Shown here: piece after piece, positions 1 to 7,772 of the stretch
Layout of the letters: each line of letters opens with the position of its first letter
Position numbering within the stretch: the stretch's first letter is position 1
Assembly: GCF_019297855.1 (NCBI RefSeq)
Contig: NZ_CP079194.1
Span: 3,273,501-3,337,500 of the forward strand
Origin: Gymnodinialimonas ceratoperidinii
GTDB lineage: Bacteria; Pseudomonadota; Alphaproteobacteria; Rhodobacterales; Rhodobacteraceae
Direction: 5' to 3'
DNA: 64,000 nt
Notes under the pieces: model-generated
What the model saw: only the letters and a program-made list of their open reading frames with translations
Told to the model about the DNA's origin: nothing
The model's database searches: none
Translations under genes and position numbers: made by a program

Positions 1-420
1 GTGTCGGGCCTCTCGGATCATACGCTCGGCTCCGCGACGTCCGTGGCCGCCGTGGCCCTTGGCGGTGCGGTGATCGAGAAGCATTTCACCCTGAGCCGCG
101 CCGACGGCGGGCCGGATGCGGCCTTCAGCCTCGAACCTGCGGAATTTCGTCGCCTTTGCGAGGATTGCCACGACGCGTGGCTGTCCCTCGGGCGGGTCGA
201 CTACACTCGAAAATCAGCCGAGGCCGGTGCCGCGACCTTCCGCCGTTCGATCTATGCCGTGCGTGACATTGCGGCGGGAGAGGCCTTCACCCCGGACAAT
301 CTCCGCGTCATCCGCCCCGGCAATGGCCTGCCGCCCCGCCACTATGACCGCGTCATCGGCTGCCAAGCCAGCCGCGCCATCGCACGCGGCACGGCGCTCT
401 GCTGGACGATGGTGGGCTGA
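1..420 (+). CDS. pseI: Pseudaminic/neuraminic acid synthase, C-terminal part (5' end outside window)
   Basis: This is the last 139 codons of a NeuB-family synthase, which condenses phosphoenolpyruvate with an amino-sugar to make a nonulosonic acid. The reading frame is open from base 1 and the true start lies upstream. The segment GLSDHTLG, then IEKHFTLSR and GGPDAAFSLEP, is the end of the TIM-barrel domain as seen in PseI and NeuB enzymes. From about residue 75 it continues into the SAF (antifreeze-like) domain (RRSIYAVRDIAAGE to GTALCW). The GGPD-x2-FSLEP wording resembles PseI (pseudaminate) more than NeuB, but the substrate is an inference. It is followed after 5 bases by an oxidoreductase gene, so it looks like part of the glycan operon. 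Confidence 0.88.
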   Translation: MSGLSDHTLGSATSVAAVALGGAVIEKHFTLSRADGGPDAAFSLEPAEFRRLCEDCHDAWLSLGRVDYTRKSAEAGAATFRRSIYAVRDIAAGEAFTPDNLRVIRPGNGLPPRHYDRVIGCQASRAIARGTALCWTMVG

Positions 421-425
421 TCGGG

Positions 426-1403
426 ATGTTGCGCGCGGGGATCATAGGTGCCGGACGGATCGCTTGGTCCTATGATGGCGGCGCGTGGGACGGGGCCCGC
501 AGCCTCAGTCACGCGGCCTGCTTCCATCGCCACCCGGACACGCGTCTCGTCGCGATCTTCGATCCCGACCCCGCCGCCTGCGCCGCGTTCGAGGCGGGCT
601 ATCGTGGTCCAGGCCCGGTCGCTTGTAGTGCGGAGTTCGAGGCCTTCCTCGCCCATGATCTCGACCTGGTCGCCATCGCCTCCCCGACCGAGCATCACGC
701 CGACCAGATCAAGGCATGTATCGAAGCCGGCATCCCCAGGCTCTGGGTCGAGAAGCCGGCGACTGCCGATATGGCGTCGTTCACGTCGCTGCAAACTCAG
801 CTTGCCCAAAGCGCCGCTCCTCCGCGTATCGTGGTGAACTACTTTCGCCGGTGCCTGCCCCATGTGTCCGAGGCCAAATCGCGCCTGCGGTCCGCTCTTT
901 CGGCCGGAGAGCTGCGGCGGCTCGACGTGACCTACAGCCGAGGCCTCGCGATCAACGGCGTGCATTTCCTCGACCTGATCGGATATTTCTTCGACGCGGA
1001 TGACGCGCCCGCGCTCGACTGGATCGACCGCGCCGACACGGCAGATCCGAGCTTCGGGTTCTCGCTCAGCGGTGTACCCGTCGCCGTTCTCGGGGTTCCC
1101 GACCTCGGCTACCACGCGCTTGATCTGCGCGCTGTCACCGACGGGGGCCGATTGTCGTTATCCCGCGGCGCGGCCGAACTCACGTGGGAGGCGAAACAGC
1201 CCAATCCCGACGTGCCGGGGTTCTTCAACCTTGCCCCGCCGGTTCACGTGGTGCCGCCCGACGTTTCAACCCTCGCGATGCTGGACGGCAGCTACCTCGC
1301 GTTGTGCAACCTGCTGGATGACGGGGCCGCGTCGCAGTCGCCTTTCGCGGCCTCGGGCTTCACGCAATCGATCCTCGCGCAGCTGTCGGAGGGTCTCCGA
1401 TGA
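426..1403 (+). CDS. Gfo/Idh/MocA-family oxidoreductase
   Basis: A 325-residue NAD(P)-dependent sugar oxidoreductase of the Gfo/Idh/MocA family. The N-terminus has the Rossmann glycine motif (GIIGAGRIA, residues 5-13). The family signature E-K-P is present as WVEKPAT with Lys110, which in this family sits in the active site. The length is normal for the family. It starts 5 bases after the synthase and its stop overlaps the next start (ATGA at 1400-1403). In this context it probably oxidises, reduces or epimerises a nucleotide-activated sugar for the glycan, but the substrate cannot be read from the sequence. Confidence 0.85.
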   Translation: MLRAGIIGAGRIAWSYDGGAWDGARSLSHAACFHRHPDTRLVAIFDPDPAACAAFEAGYRGPGPVACSAEFEAFLAHDLDLVAIASPTEHHADQIKACIEAGIPRLWVEKPATADMASFTSLQTQLAQSAAPPRIVVNYFRRCLPHVSEAKSRLRSALSAGELRRLDVTYSRGLAINGVHFLDLIGYFFDADDAPALDWIDRADTADPSFGFSLSGVPVAVLGVPDLGYHALDLRAVTDGGRLSLSRGAAELTWEAKQPNPDVPGFFNLAPPVHVVPPDVSTLAMLDGSYLALCNLLDDGAASQSPFAASGFTQSILAQLSEGLR

Positions 1404-2485
1404 GCATGCGCATTTGCTTCGCAGCAGGAGATGTGGGCGGCGCGCGGGCGATCTTGCCGGTGGCGCGTCTGGCGGCAGCACGGGGGCTGCGCGTGGTGGG
1501 TTTGGACCACGGCGTCTTCCGCCGCGAAGGCGACGATGCGTGGCACTGGCTCTCCCCTGCCCAGACCCAACACGCCGCGTTTGACGTCTTGGTCTATGCC
1601 ACCAGCGTCGCGGACCCGCTTGCCTTTCAGACCGCTCTGGGGGCGCGACAGCGTGGCATTCCGGTGGTGCATGTCCTTGATAACTGGTCGCAATATGCGG
1701 AGCGGTTGCAGGGCATGGACCGTAATGGCATCGCGAGGACCCTTATCCCCGATGCCTATTGCGTCATGGATCAATTGGCCCGTGACGCGGCAAAGGCCGC
1801 CGGGGTGCCCGGTGCCATATTGAGGATTTCAGGACACCCGGCGCTCGCAAGCCTCGCCGAGGAGCGCCGCCGGTTCCGCCCCCCCGTGCAGGGGCTGGAC
1901 CACCTCCTGTTTGTCTCGGAACCGGTCAAGGCTGACAGCGGTGCCCGGAGCTCTCCATCCGGACGTGGCTACGATGAGGCTGAGGTCTCGAACCTCGTTG
2001 CAGCCGCATTGGCCGCGGTGCCCGTTGCGGGGCCCATGCCGGTTCACGTGGCGCCGCATCCCCGCGAGTGTCGCGAAGCGGTCGCCGACAGATGGCACAG
2101 GCTCGCTCGAACCCATGGGTTGAACGTCAAGATCGTCGCGCCCGACGGCGTCCGCGACGCACTGCATCACGCGCGCGCCGTGCTCGGCATGAGTTCCCTG
2201 CTCCTTTACGAGGCATGGCTGCTCGGCAAACCCACCCTCAGCCTCCAACCGAACCTGCGCCTGCGGGAGCTCAGGCAATTGCGAGAGCGCGAAGGCCTTG
2301 GGCTCTGCACCGATCCGACGAAGGCGAGCACGTCGGTCAAAGCGCTCCTCGCCACTGGCGCGCAAAGCGGAGCGGGCCGACAAGACATGGCCCTCCACGC
2401 AGGCGCGGCAGCGGCTGTGCTGGCCTGCGCACAAGCGCTCTGCCGGCAACCTGCACCCGCTCCGATGAAGGAGGCCACGCCATGA
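1400..2485 (+). CDS. GT-B-like glycosyltransferase, uncharacterised
   Basis: A 361-residue soluble protein without membrane segments. I do not recognise a named family. Its layout resembles GT-B enzymes: an N-terminal Rossmann-like half beginning ICFAAGDVGGARAI, and a C-terminal half with a His-Pro pair (H220-P221 in APHPRE) followed by a Ser-Ser pair (S265-S266 in GMSSLLLYEAWLLGKP). HP and SS motifs in this order are seen in bacterial sialyl- and polysialyltransferases and also in the UDP-GlcNAc 2-epimerase superfamily, so either a transferase or an epimerase-like role is possible. It overlaps both neighbours by 4 bases (ATGA), which points to translational coupling in the glycan operon. Confidence 0.6.
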   Translation: MSMRICFAAGDVGGARAILPVARLAAARGLRVVGLDHGVFRREGDDAWHWLSPAQTQHAAFDVLVYATSVADPLAFQTALGARQRGIPVVHVLDNWSQYAERLQGMDRNGIARTLIPDAYCVMDQLARDAAKAAGVPGAILRISGHPALASLAEERRRFRPPVQGLDHLLFVSEPVKADSGARSSPSGRGYDEAEVSNLVAAALAAVPVAGPMPVHVAPHPRECREAVADRWHRLARTHGLNVKIVAPDGVRDALHHARAVLGMSSLLLYEAWLLGKPTLSLQPNLRLRELRQLREREGLGLCTDPTKASTSVKALLATGAQSGAGRQDMALHAGAAAAVLACAQALCRQPAPAPMKEATP

Positions 2486-3789
2486 CCGTCGAGCTTGCCA
2501 TCCATGGAGGTCCCAAGACCCGAACCGCACCCTTCCCGGCGCATGTCACCGTCGGCGCGGAAGAAAAGGCGCGGGTTTGCGAGGTCATCGACAGCGGCGT
2601 CCTGTCCAACTACCTCGGCGCGCCGCATGAAAACTTCTACGGCGGCCGCTACGTGCGCGAATGCGAGGCGGCGTGGGCCGACAGCATCGGCGCCGCGCAC
2701 GCGCTGGCGTTCAACTCCAACACCGCCGGCCTGATCGCGGCGATGGGGGCCATCGGCGTGGGCCCGGCCGACGAGGTCATCGTCACCGCCTATTCCATGT
2801 CGATCTCTGCCATCGCACCGCTGTTCTACGGGGCGACGCCGATTTTCGCCGATGTGGAGCCGGATACCTTCTGTCTCGACCCGGCCTCCGTCGAAGCTGC
2901 AATCACGCCGCGCTGCAAGGCGATCATCGCGGTCGACCTCTTCGGCCAGCCTTTCAACGGCCCGGCTCTGCGTGCCTTGGCGGACCGCCATGGCCTCAAG
3001 ATCATCGAGGATTGCGCACAGGCCCCCGGCGGGCAGCTTCACGGCACGCCGACGGGATTGCTCGGGGACATTGGCGTCTTCTCCCTCAACTATCACAAGC
3101 ACATACACGCGGGCGAAGGGGGCATCGTCGTCACGCAGGACGCGGCGCTTGCGCAACGCCTCGCGATGATCCGGAACCACGGCGAATGCGTCGCCGGCGC
3201 GTGGGGGATCGAGGATCTGCGCAACATGATCGGTCACAACATGCGCATGACCGAGATCGAGGCCGCGATTGCCAAGGTCCAGCTTGGCAAGCTCGATTTG
3301 CTACTCGCGGAACGGCGCGACCGGGTCGCGTATTTCGAGGAACAGATGCGGGGGTTCGCGCCGCTGACCCTGCCCAAGGTGCGGGAGGGAGCGCGGCACG
3401 TGTACTACGCGCACGCCTGCCTCTGGGACACCACCTGCGGGCTTGCTCGCAACGCTTTCGTCGAAGCCGTAAGGGCCGAGTTGCCTGTTTTCGCGCTGCG
3501 CGAGAAGGAAGGCGTCAAGCTCGGAGCGGGCTACGTCAGGCCGATCTACCTTCTGCCCGCGTTCGAGCACCGCATCGCACTGCAAGGGGCCGCCAACGGC
3601 CTGACCCATTCGTGGCAGAGCTATGCGCCGGGTCTCTGCCCCGTGGTCGAGGATTTGCACTTCAACCGGTTGATCTCGCACGAGTTCATCGTGCCGAGCA
3701 TGGAGCGTTCGGACATCGACGACGTGGTGCGCGCCTTCGCGAAGGTCTGGGACGCGCGGGCCGCCTTGTCGCAAGGGGTCGCCGCATGA
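2482..3789 (+). CDS. DegT/DnrJ/EryC1/StrS-family aminotransferase
   Basis: A 435-residue PLP-dependent sugar aminotransferase of the DegT family. The chosen start (ATG at 2482) overlaps the upstream stop; the frame is open further upstream but that part has shadow-type composition. The PLP-binding lysine is Lys206 in YHKHIHAGEGG, the counterpart of the usual TKN-x3-GEGG. The pocket region EDCAQAPGG (around residue 175) is also typical. Such enzymes transfer an amino group from glutamate to a keto-sugar nucleotide, fitting synthesis of an amino-sugar such as a nonulosonate precursor. It is coupled to the acetyltransferase downstream by ATGA overlap at 3786-3789. Confidence 0.88.
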   Translation: MTVELAIHGGPKTRTAPFPAHVTVGAEEKARVCEVIDSGVLSNYLGAPHENFYGGRYVRECEAAWADSIGAAHALAFNSNTAGLIAAMGAIGVGPADEVIVTAYSMSISAIAPLFYGATPIFADVEPDTFCLDPASVEAAITPRCKAIIAVDLFGQPFNGPALRALADRHGLKIIEDCAQAPGGQLHGTPTGLLGDIGVFSLNYHKHIHAGEGGIVVTQDAALAQRLAMIRNHGECVAGAWGIEDLRNMIGHNMRMTEIEAAIAKVQLGKLDLLLAERRDRVAYFEEQMRGFAPLTLPKVREGARHVYYAHACLWDTTCGLARNAFVEAVRAELPVFALREKEGVKLGAGYVRPIYLLPAFEHRIALQGAANGLTHSWQSYAPGLCPVVEDLHFNRLISHEFIVPSMERSDIDDVVRAFAKVWDARAALSQGVAA

Positions 3790-4301
3790 TTGCCCCGGTG
3801 TTGACCCATGGCCCCGTCAGGCTGCTGCCCTTCGCCCGGCGGCACCTGTCGGAACGCTATGTGGGCTGGCTCAACTCGGCGCAGCTCATGCGCTTCAGCG
3901 AGCAGCGCCACCGTCGCCACGACATCGCCTCCTGCCGCGCCTATGTCGCGGGTTTCACCAACAGCCCCAACCTGCTCTGGGCGGTCGAGGATTTCTCGTC
4001 AGAGGCCCATGTCGGCAATGTCGCGGCCACGATCGACCCGGCCAATGGCCTGGCCGACATCGGCATCCTGATCGGCGGCGGCGGGCGGCGGGGCTATGGC
4101 TCGGCCGCGTGGCGTGCTGTCCTCGGCTACCTGGCCGGGCGCGGGGATATCCGGAAGATCACCGGCGGCTGTGTGGCGGGCAACAGCGCCATGATCGCGA
4201 TCATGGAAGGCGCCGGCATGATCCCCGACGGCCGCCGCAAAGCGCATTTCCTTGTCGGAGGCGAGCCAATGGACGTGGTGCATTATGCGCATCCCTGCTG
4301 A
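3786..4301 (+). CDS. GNAT N-acetyltransferase
   Basis: A 171-residue single-domain acetyltransferase of the RimJ/RimL-like GNAT type. The N-terminal strand (PVRLLPFARRHLSERYVGWLN) and the acetyl-CoA loop region GGGGRRGYGSAAWRAV around residues 97-112 (a variant of Q/R-x2-G-x-G/A) fit the family, followed by an ITGGCVAGNSAMIAIMEGAGM segment where the Asn and the GAGM turn are typical. Size and its place straight after an aminotransferase suggest it N-acetylates the newly made amino-sugar, as PseH does in pseudaminate synthesis. That role is inference. The start at 3786 overlaps the previous stop by 4 bases. Confidence 0.8.
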   Translation: MIAPVLTHGPVRLLPFARRHLSERYVGWLNSAQLMRFSEQRHRRHDIASCRAYVAGFTNSPNLLWAVEDFSSEAHVGNVAATIDPANGLADIGILIGGGGRRGYGSAAWRAVLGYLAGRGDIRKITGGCVAGNSAMIAIMEGAGMIPDGRRKAHFLVGGEPMDVVHYAHPC

Positions 4302-4347
4302 TCCCAAAACGCGCGAAACTTCCACGGCTGACGCAGGAGACCCGGCC

Positions 4348-5043
4348 ATGTTTGACGACGCCCTTCGTTCCATCGACCCGGACGCGGCCCGCGCCGATCT
4401 GGAGGCCGTCGGGTACCACCAGCTTTCCGTCAGACTGCCGCACAGAGCCCTGGCCGAGGTCGTGCGCCAGATGGATGACCTCTGCGCGTCCAACGTAGAG
4501 CTCGAGGTCAATTACGCGGGCTCCGAACATCGCATCTGGCACGCCGAGACGCATTTCTCCAGCGCCCGCGCCTTCCGCGCCTTCTCGGATGCGGTGATCC
4601 TGCAACTTGATCCCGACATGGGCCGCGCCCGCAACATCCTCGCGATCCGCAACCGGCCCCTTGCCACGGACAGCGGGCAGTTGCGGACAGGCCGGTGGCA
4701 CCTCGACAGTTTTCGCAAGCAACTCAAGATCTTCGTGTTCATGCAGGACGTCGGCGAAAACGATGGCCCGTTCGAGCTGATCCCCCGAACCCAGAACATC
4801 TCGGCCAAGATCAAGCACATCATTCCGGGGCGCTATTTCAGCCTGAAGGACATCGTCCAGCGGGCCGGCACGCGTGGGTATCAGCATATCGATGAGGGCT
4901 TCATCGCCGCCGTCGAGAAGACCTACCCCTCCAAGCTGTTCACCGTGCCCGCCGGCACGATCCTGATCGCCGACACCTCGGCCATTCACCGGGCCCACCC
5001 CGTCAACGGCGGCGCCCGCTACGCCTTCACCTCCTATCACTGA
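4348..5043 (+). CDS. Phytanoyl-CoA dioxygenase (PhyH)-like Fe(II)/2-oxoglutarate oxygenase
   Basis: A 231-residue protein with the metal-binding pattern of 2-oxoglutarate oxygenases of the PhyH type: His118-x-Asp120 in RWHLDSFRK and a distal histidine in SAIHRAHPV (His214, with His217 close by), followed by an arginine-containing strand (GARYAFTSY). The start at 4348 is preceded by AGGAGA with good spacing; in-frame upstream ATGs at 4252 and 4285 lie inside the acetyltransferase gene or lack a ribosome site. It ends 6 bases before the flippase-like gene. Hydroxylation of a sugar or lipid in the glycan pathway is plausible but unproven. Confidence 0.72.
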   Translation: MFDDALRSIDPDAARADLEAVGYHQLSVRLPHRALAEVVRQMDDLCASNVELEVNYAGSEHRIWHAETHFSSARAFRAFSDAVILQLDPDMGRARNILAIRNRPLATDSGQLRTGRWHLDSFRKQLKIFVFMQDVGENDGPFELIPRTQNISAKIKHIIPGRYFSLKDIVQRAGTRGYQHIDEGFIAAVEKTYPSKLFTVPAGTILIADTSAIHRAHPVNGGARYAFTSYH

Positions 5044-5049
5044 GAGCCC

Positions 5050-6342
5050 ATGACGCCGATCCGCCTCTTTCTGCAACCCCATGCTTTCGCGGTATTTTTC
5101 CTCTGCCGCGTCATCGGCGTGGTGTTGCGTCCGCTGACGTTGCTGGTGGCCCTCACTTTGCCGGACGGCCAGTTCGCGCGGGACTATGCGCTGGTGCTGA
5201 CGGCGATGGTGTCGAGCGTCGTGATCTACGGCAACCAGAACCACCGCGCGGTCTACGCCTATTTCATCGGAGATACGCCGCAGCGTCGCGGGCTTGGCGG
5301 GACCCGAAAGGTCTTGTGCTATATCGACGGTGTCGCGGTGCATATGATCCTCTTCGCGCCCCCGGTCGGAGCGGTCGTCTGGATCTGGACGGAGAGCATG
5401 CACCTCTGGGCTCTGGTGATGGCCCTGGTCGTGATGGAGAAGTTTTTCGACGACCACCAACGCGCGCTGATCTACCAGCGTCGCTATCTGGAATGGTCCG
5501 CGCACTTCGTGTTCCGAACGATCCTGCCGAGCGGGGCGATCCTTGTCATGGTGCTGATCTTCGGGGCTGGCAGCGTCACCCTCTATACCGCGCTCTGTTT
5601 GGCGTTCTTCCTCTGCTACATCAGCCTTGTCTCCTCTAAGTTCACGGGCGTCATCACGGCTTGGGCGCTGCACGTGGGACGGGAGGGGGTGAGAGGGGTT
5701 CGCGGCCGCGCAGGCAGTTACCTCAAGGCCTACGGTCGCGAGTATCTTGGCGCGCAGGTCTTCTCGATCCTCGCGATGAACATCCTGCTGGTCGACCGCT
5801 ACTTCGTGAACGCCGCGTTTCCCGAGACCTTCGCGAGCTACGTCTTCGCGGTGAACATCTTCGCCACGTTGCCGCTGGTCCACAACATCTTCCACTTCAC
5901 CCGCATCCGCCCGGCGCTGATGGACGCAGAGCGCCCCGTCCTTCCCACCATACTGAGCGCGCGCAACCTCCTGCCGCCGGTGGCGCTTGCCGTGATCGCG
6001 CTGCTTTCCTTTCGCCTGCTGATCACCCTCGGCTGGATCGAGTCGCCGCTGGAAGCCGCCACCCTGGGCTGGCTCGCGCTGGCCTATTTCCTCGCCGCGA
6101 TCTCGATGGTGGCGCAGGAGTTCGTCTTCTGGCGCAGCAAACGCGGCCCGCTCGTGGTCCTGCACGCGGTGCTCTTCATGGCCATGTTTGCCGTGCTGAA
6201 CATCCTGCCACCGAGCGTCGAGACCATCGCCATGGCTTTGGTCCTGATCCTCGCCCTGCGGCTTGTCGGCCTCGTCTGGCTCAGCCTTTCGGTGCACCCA
6301 CGTTTACGGCTGCCATCCAGCGTCGTGGAGGAATGCCGATGA
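5050..6342 (+). CDS. Polytopic membrane protein, polysaccharide flippase-like
   Basis: A 430-residue integral membrane protein with about a dozen hydrophobic segments spread over the whole length (for example VFFLCRVIGVVLRPLTLLVAL at the N-terminus and WLALAYFLAAISMVAQEFVFW near the C-terminus, quoted in part). The number and spacing of segments and its place in a glycan operon fit a Wzx-type flippase of the MATE/MVF-like fold, which would move lipid-linked repeat units across the inner membrane. No diagnostic motif allows a firm call. Its stop overlaps the start of the next gene (ATGA at 6339-6342). Confidence 0.6.
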   Translation: MTPIRLFLQPHAFAVFFLCRVIGVVLRPLTLLVALTLPDGQFARDYALVLTAMVSSVVIYGNQNHRAVYAYFIGDTPQRRGLGGTRKVLCYIDGVAVHMILFAPPVGAVVWIWTESMHLWALVMALVVMEKFFDDHQRALIYQRRYLEWSAHFVFRTILPSGAILVMVLIFGAGSVTLYTALCLAFFLCYISLVSSKFTGVITAWALHVGREGVRGVRGRAGSYLKAYGREYLGAQVFSILAMNILLVDRYFVNAAFPETFASYVFAVNIFATLPLVHNIFHFTRIRPALMDAERPVLPTILSARNLLPPVALAVIALLSFRLLITLGWIESPLEAATLGWLALAYFLAAISMVAQEFVFWRSKRGPLVVLHAVLFMAMFAVLNILPPSVETIAMALVLILALRLVGLVWLSLSVHPRLRLPSSVVEECR

Positions 6343-7772
6343 TCCGCGCCCCCCTCCGCCGGCTATCGCTGCGCCAGAGAACCGTGCCGTTTCTGCACGC
6401 TCTTCAGCCTGACCCGACGCTCCTCTCGCAAACCGCCAACATCCTGTTCCTTCTTCAGACGACCCGCAAAGTCCGCGATATGGCGGCACCCACCCGAGGC
6501 CGTTCCTGGCGCCGTCTGCGGCGCGCCCTCGCCCATGGGGTACGCGCGGCCTGCCACGTCCGATACGCCTTCACCGCCCGGGTTCGCGCGCATGACTGGA
6601 TCGTCGCCTTCGACGGCAAGCGGGCTCGGCCTCTGCCGGGTGAAAGCCCGCACCAGCACCTGACCCGCGTCTGTCGCACTAATCGCCCGCAATCGCTGCC
6701 CTCCCTGATCGGCATCAAAGAGACCAGCCGCATCCACCAGGTCGATATGTCCCGCCGGTTCGGCCATACGGACGAGAGCTACGGCGCGCTGGCGTTTCTC
6801 TGCGGTCTGGCGGGTCCTGCGGGACTCGCACGTCTCGCGTCGCAGGCGCTGATCGGCTACGCGACGACGCGTGACCCGCAGGCCGCCGTCATCTACGCCG
6901 GCCTCGATCTCGTCGAGCGCCGCCATCTCCTGACGCAATGTGGTTTCCTGACAACGACCTCCTCGACATGGCTGACCGAGGTCCTTCGCACCGGTTTCCT
7001 GACCGCCCGGCCGGATATAGACGTCGTCGAAGTGCTTCACGGCGCCTCGACGGTCACGATCGCTCCGTACTTCGCCCGCCTCCATGAGCTTTCGCGCGCC
7101 ACGCCGATCTACGTGAACCTCATCGCGGACCTGCCGCGCTTTGCCCCGCAGAGCGACCATCTGCTCACCGACGAGGATGGAGAGATCGCGTGCAACATCC
7201 GGCTCTGGCAGGACCGCAAGGGGCGTGACGTCGCGATACCCCGCAACCTGTTTGAAACCCCCGCGATTGCCTTTATCGGCGGGGCGAGCAATGATCCCGA
7301 CTACGCGGCAAGCAGCTATTTCGCCAAGGAGATCGCGCTGCTCAAGGCACTGCGCAGGCGCCTGTCCCTGCCGATCCGCTACTGCGTGCACCCCGCCCAC
7401 GGGCCTGACCTGCAAGCGCGGTTGATTGGCCGGGTCAGGGCTCTGGGTGCGCAGACGACGGGCCTTTCGACTCAGGATGACATCCTCGCGGCCCGCATCA
7501 CCGTCGGCGGCTTCTCGACCTCTTTGGTGGAGGCCGCCCTTCTGGGTCGGGAGGTCTTTGCCTACGAGGATATGGGCGCGCTTTTCGTGCCCGAGATCGC
7601 CGCGATGCTCACCTTTACGCCCGACATCGAGGCCTTGGCAGACAACATCGCCGAGGCATGCGCGGCGGTGTCTGCCACCTCACCCGAGGATGATTTCAAC
7701 CTTGTCTCGGCGCTCGCCCGGCGGCGCTACGGGTTGGAGATGAGATTGACGGACGAGGTGTCGCCGCAATGA
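6339..7772 (+). CDS. Putative GT-B glycosyltransferase with nonulosonate-transferase-like motifs
   Basis: A 477-residue protein, soluble, with a basic N-terminus. I do not recognise an orthologue. Three short motifs occur in the order known from bacterial sialyl/polysialyltransferases: an acidic-acidic-Gly motif (D278-E279-D280-G281 in LTDEDGE), His351-Pro352 (YCVHPAH) and a Ser/Thr cluster (S393-T394-S395 in GGFSTSLVEAALLG). With a nonulosonate synthase in the same operon, a transferase for pseudaminic or sialic acid is a reasonable hypothesis. The start at 6339 is chosen because GGAGG at 6327-6331 is correctly spaced to it and too close to the ATG at 6333. It overlaps both neighbours by 4 bases. 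Confidence 0.55.
   Translation: MIRAPLRRLSLRQRTVPFLHALQPDPTLLSQTANILFLLQTTRKVRDMAAPTRGRSWRRLRRALAHGVRAACHVRYAFTARVRAHDWIVAFDGKRARPLPGESPHQHLTRVCRTNRPQSLPSLIGIKETSRIHQVDMSRRFGHTDESYGALAFLCGLAGPAGLARLASQALIGYATTRDPQAAVIYAGLDLVERRHLLTQCGFLTTTSSTWLTEVLRTGFLTARPDIDVVEVLHGASTVTIAPYFARLHELSRATPIYVNLIADLPRFAPQSDHLLTDEDGEIACNIRLWQDRKGRDVAIPRNLFETPAIAFIGGASNDPDYAASSYFAKEIALLKALRRRLSLPIRYCVHPAHGPDLQARLIGRVRALGAQTTGLSTQDDILAARITVGGFSTSLVEAALLGREVFAYEDMGALFVPEIAAMLTFTPDIEALADNIAEACAAVSATSPEDDFNLVSALARRRYGLEMRLTDEVSPQ

Noticed and set aside
4201..6297. 698-codon open frame on the minus strand
   Set aside because: It is antisense to four plausible glycan genes, has low-complexity His/Glu/Arg-rich composition and no recognisable domain.
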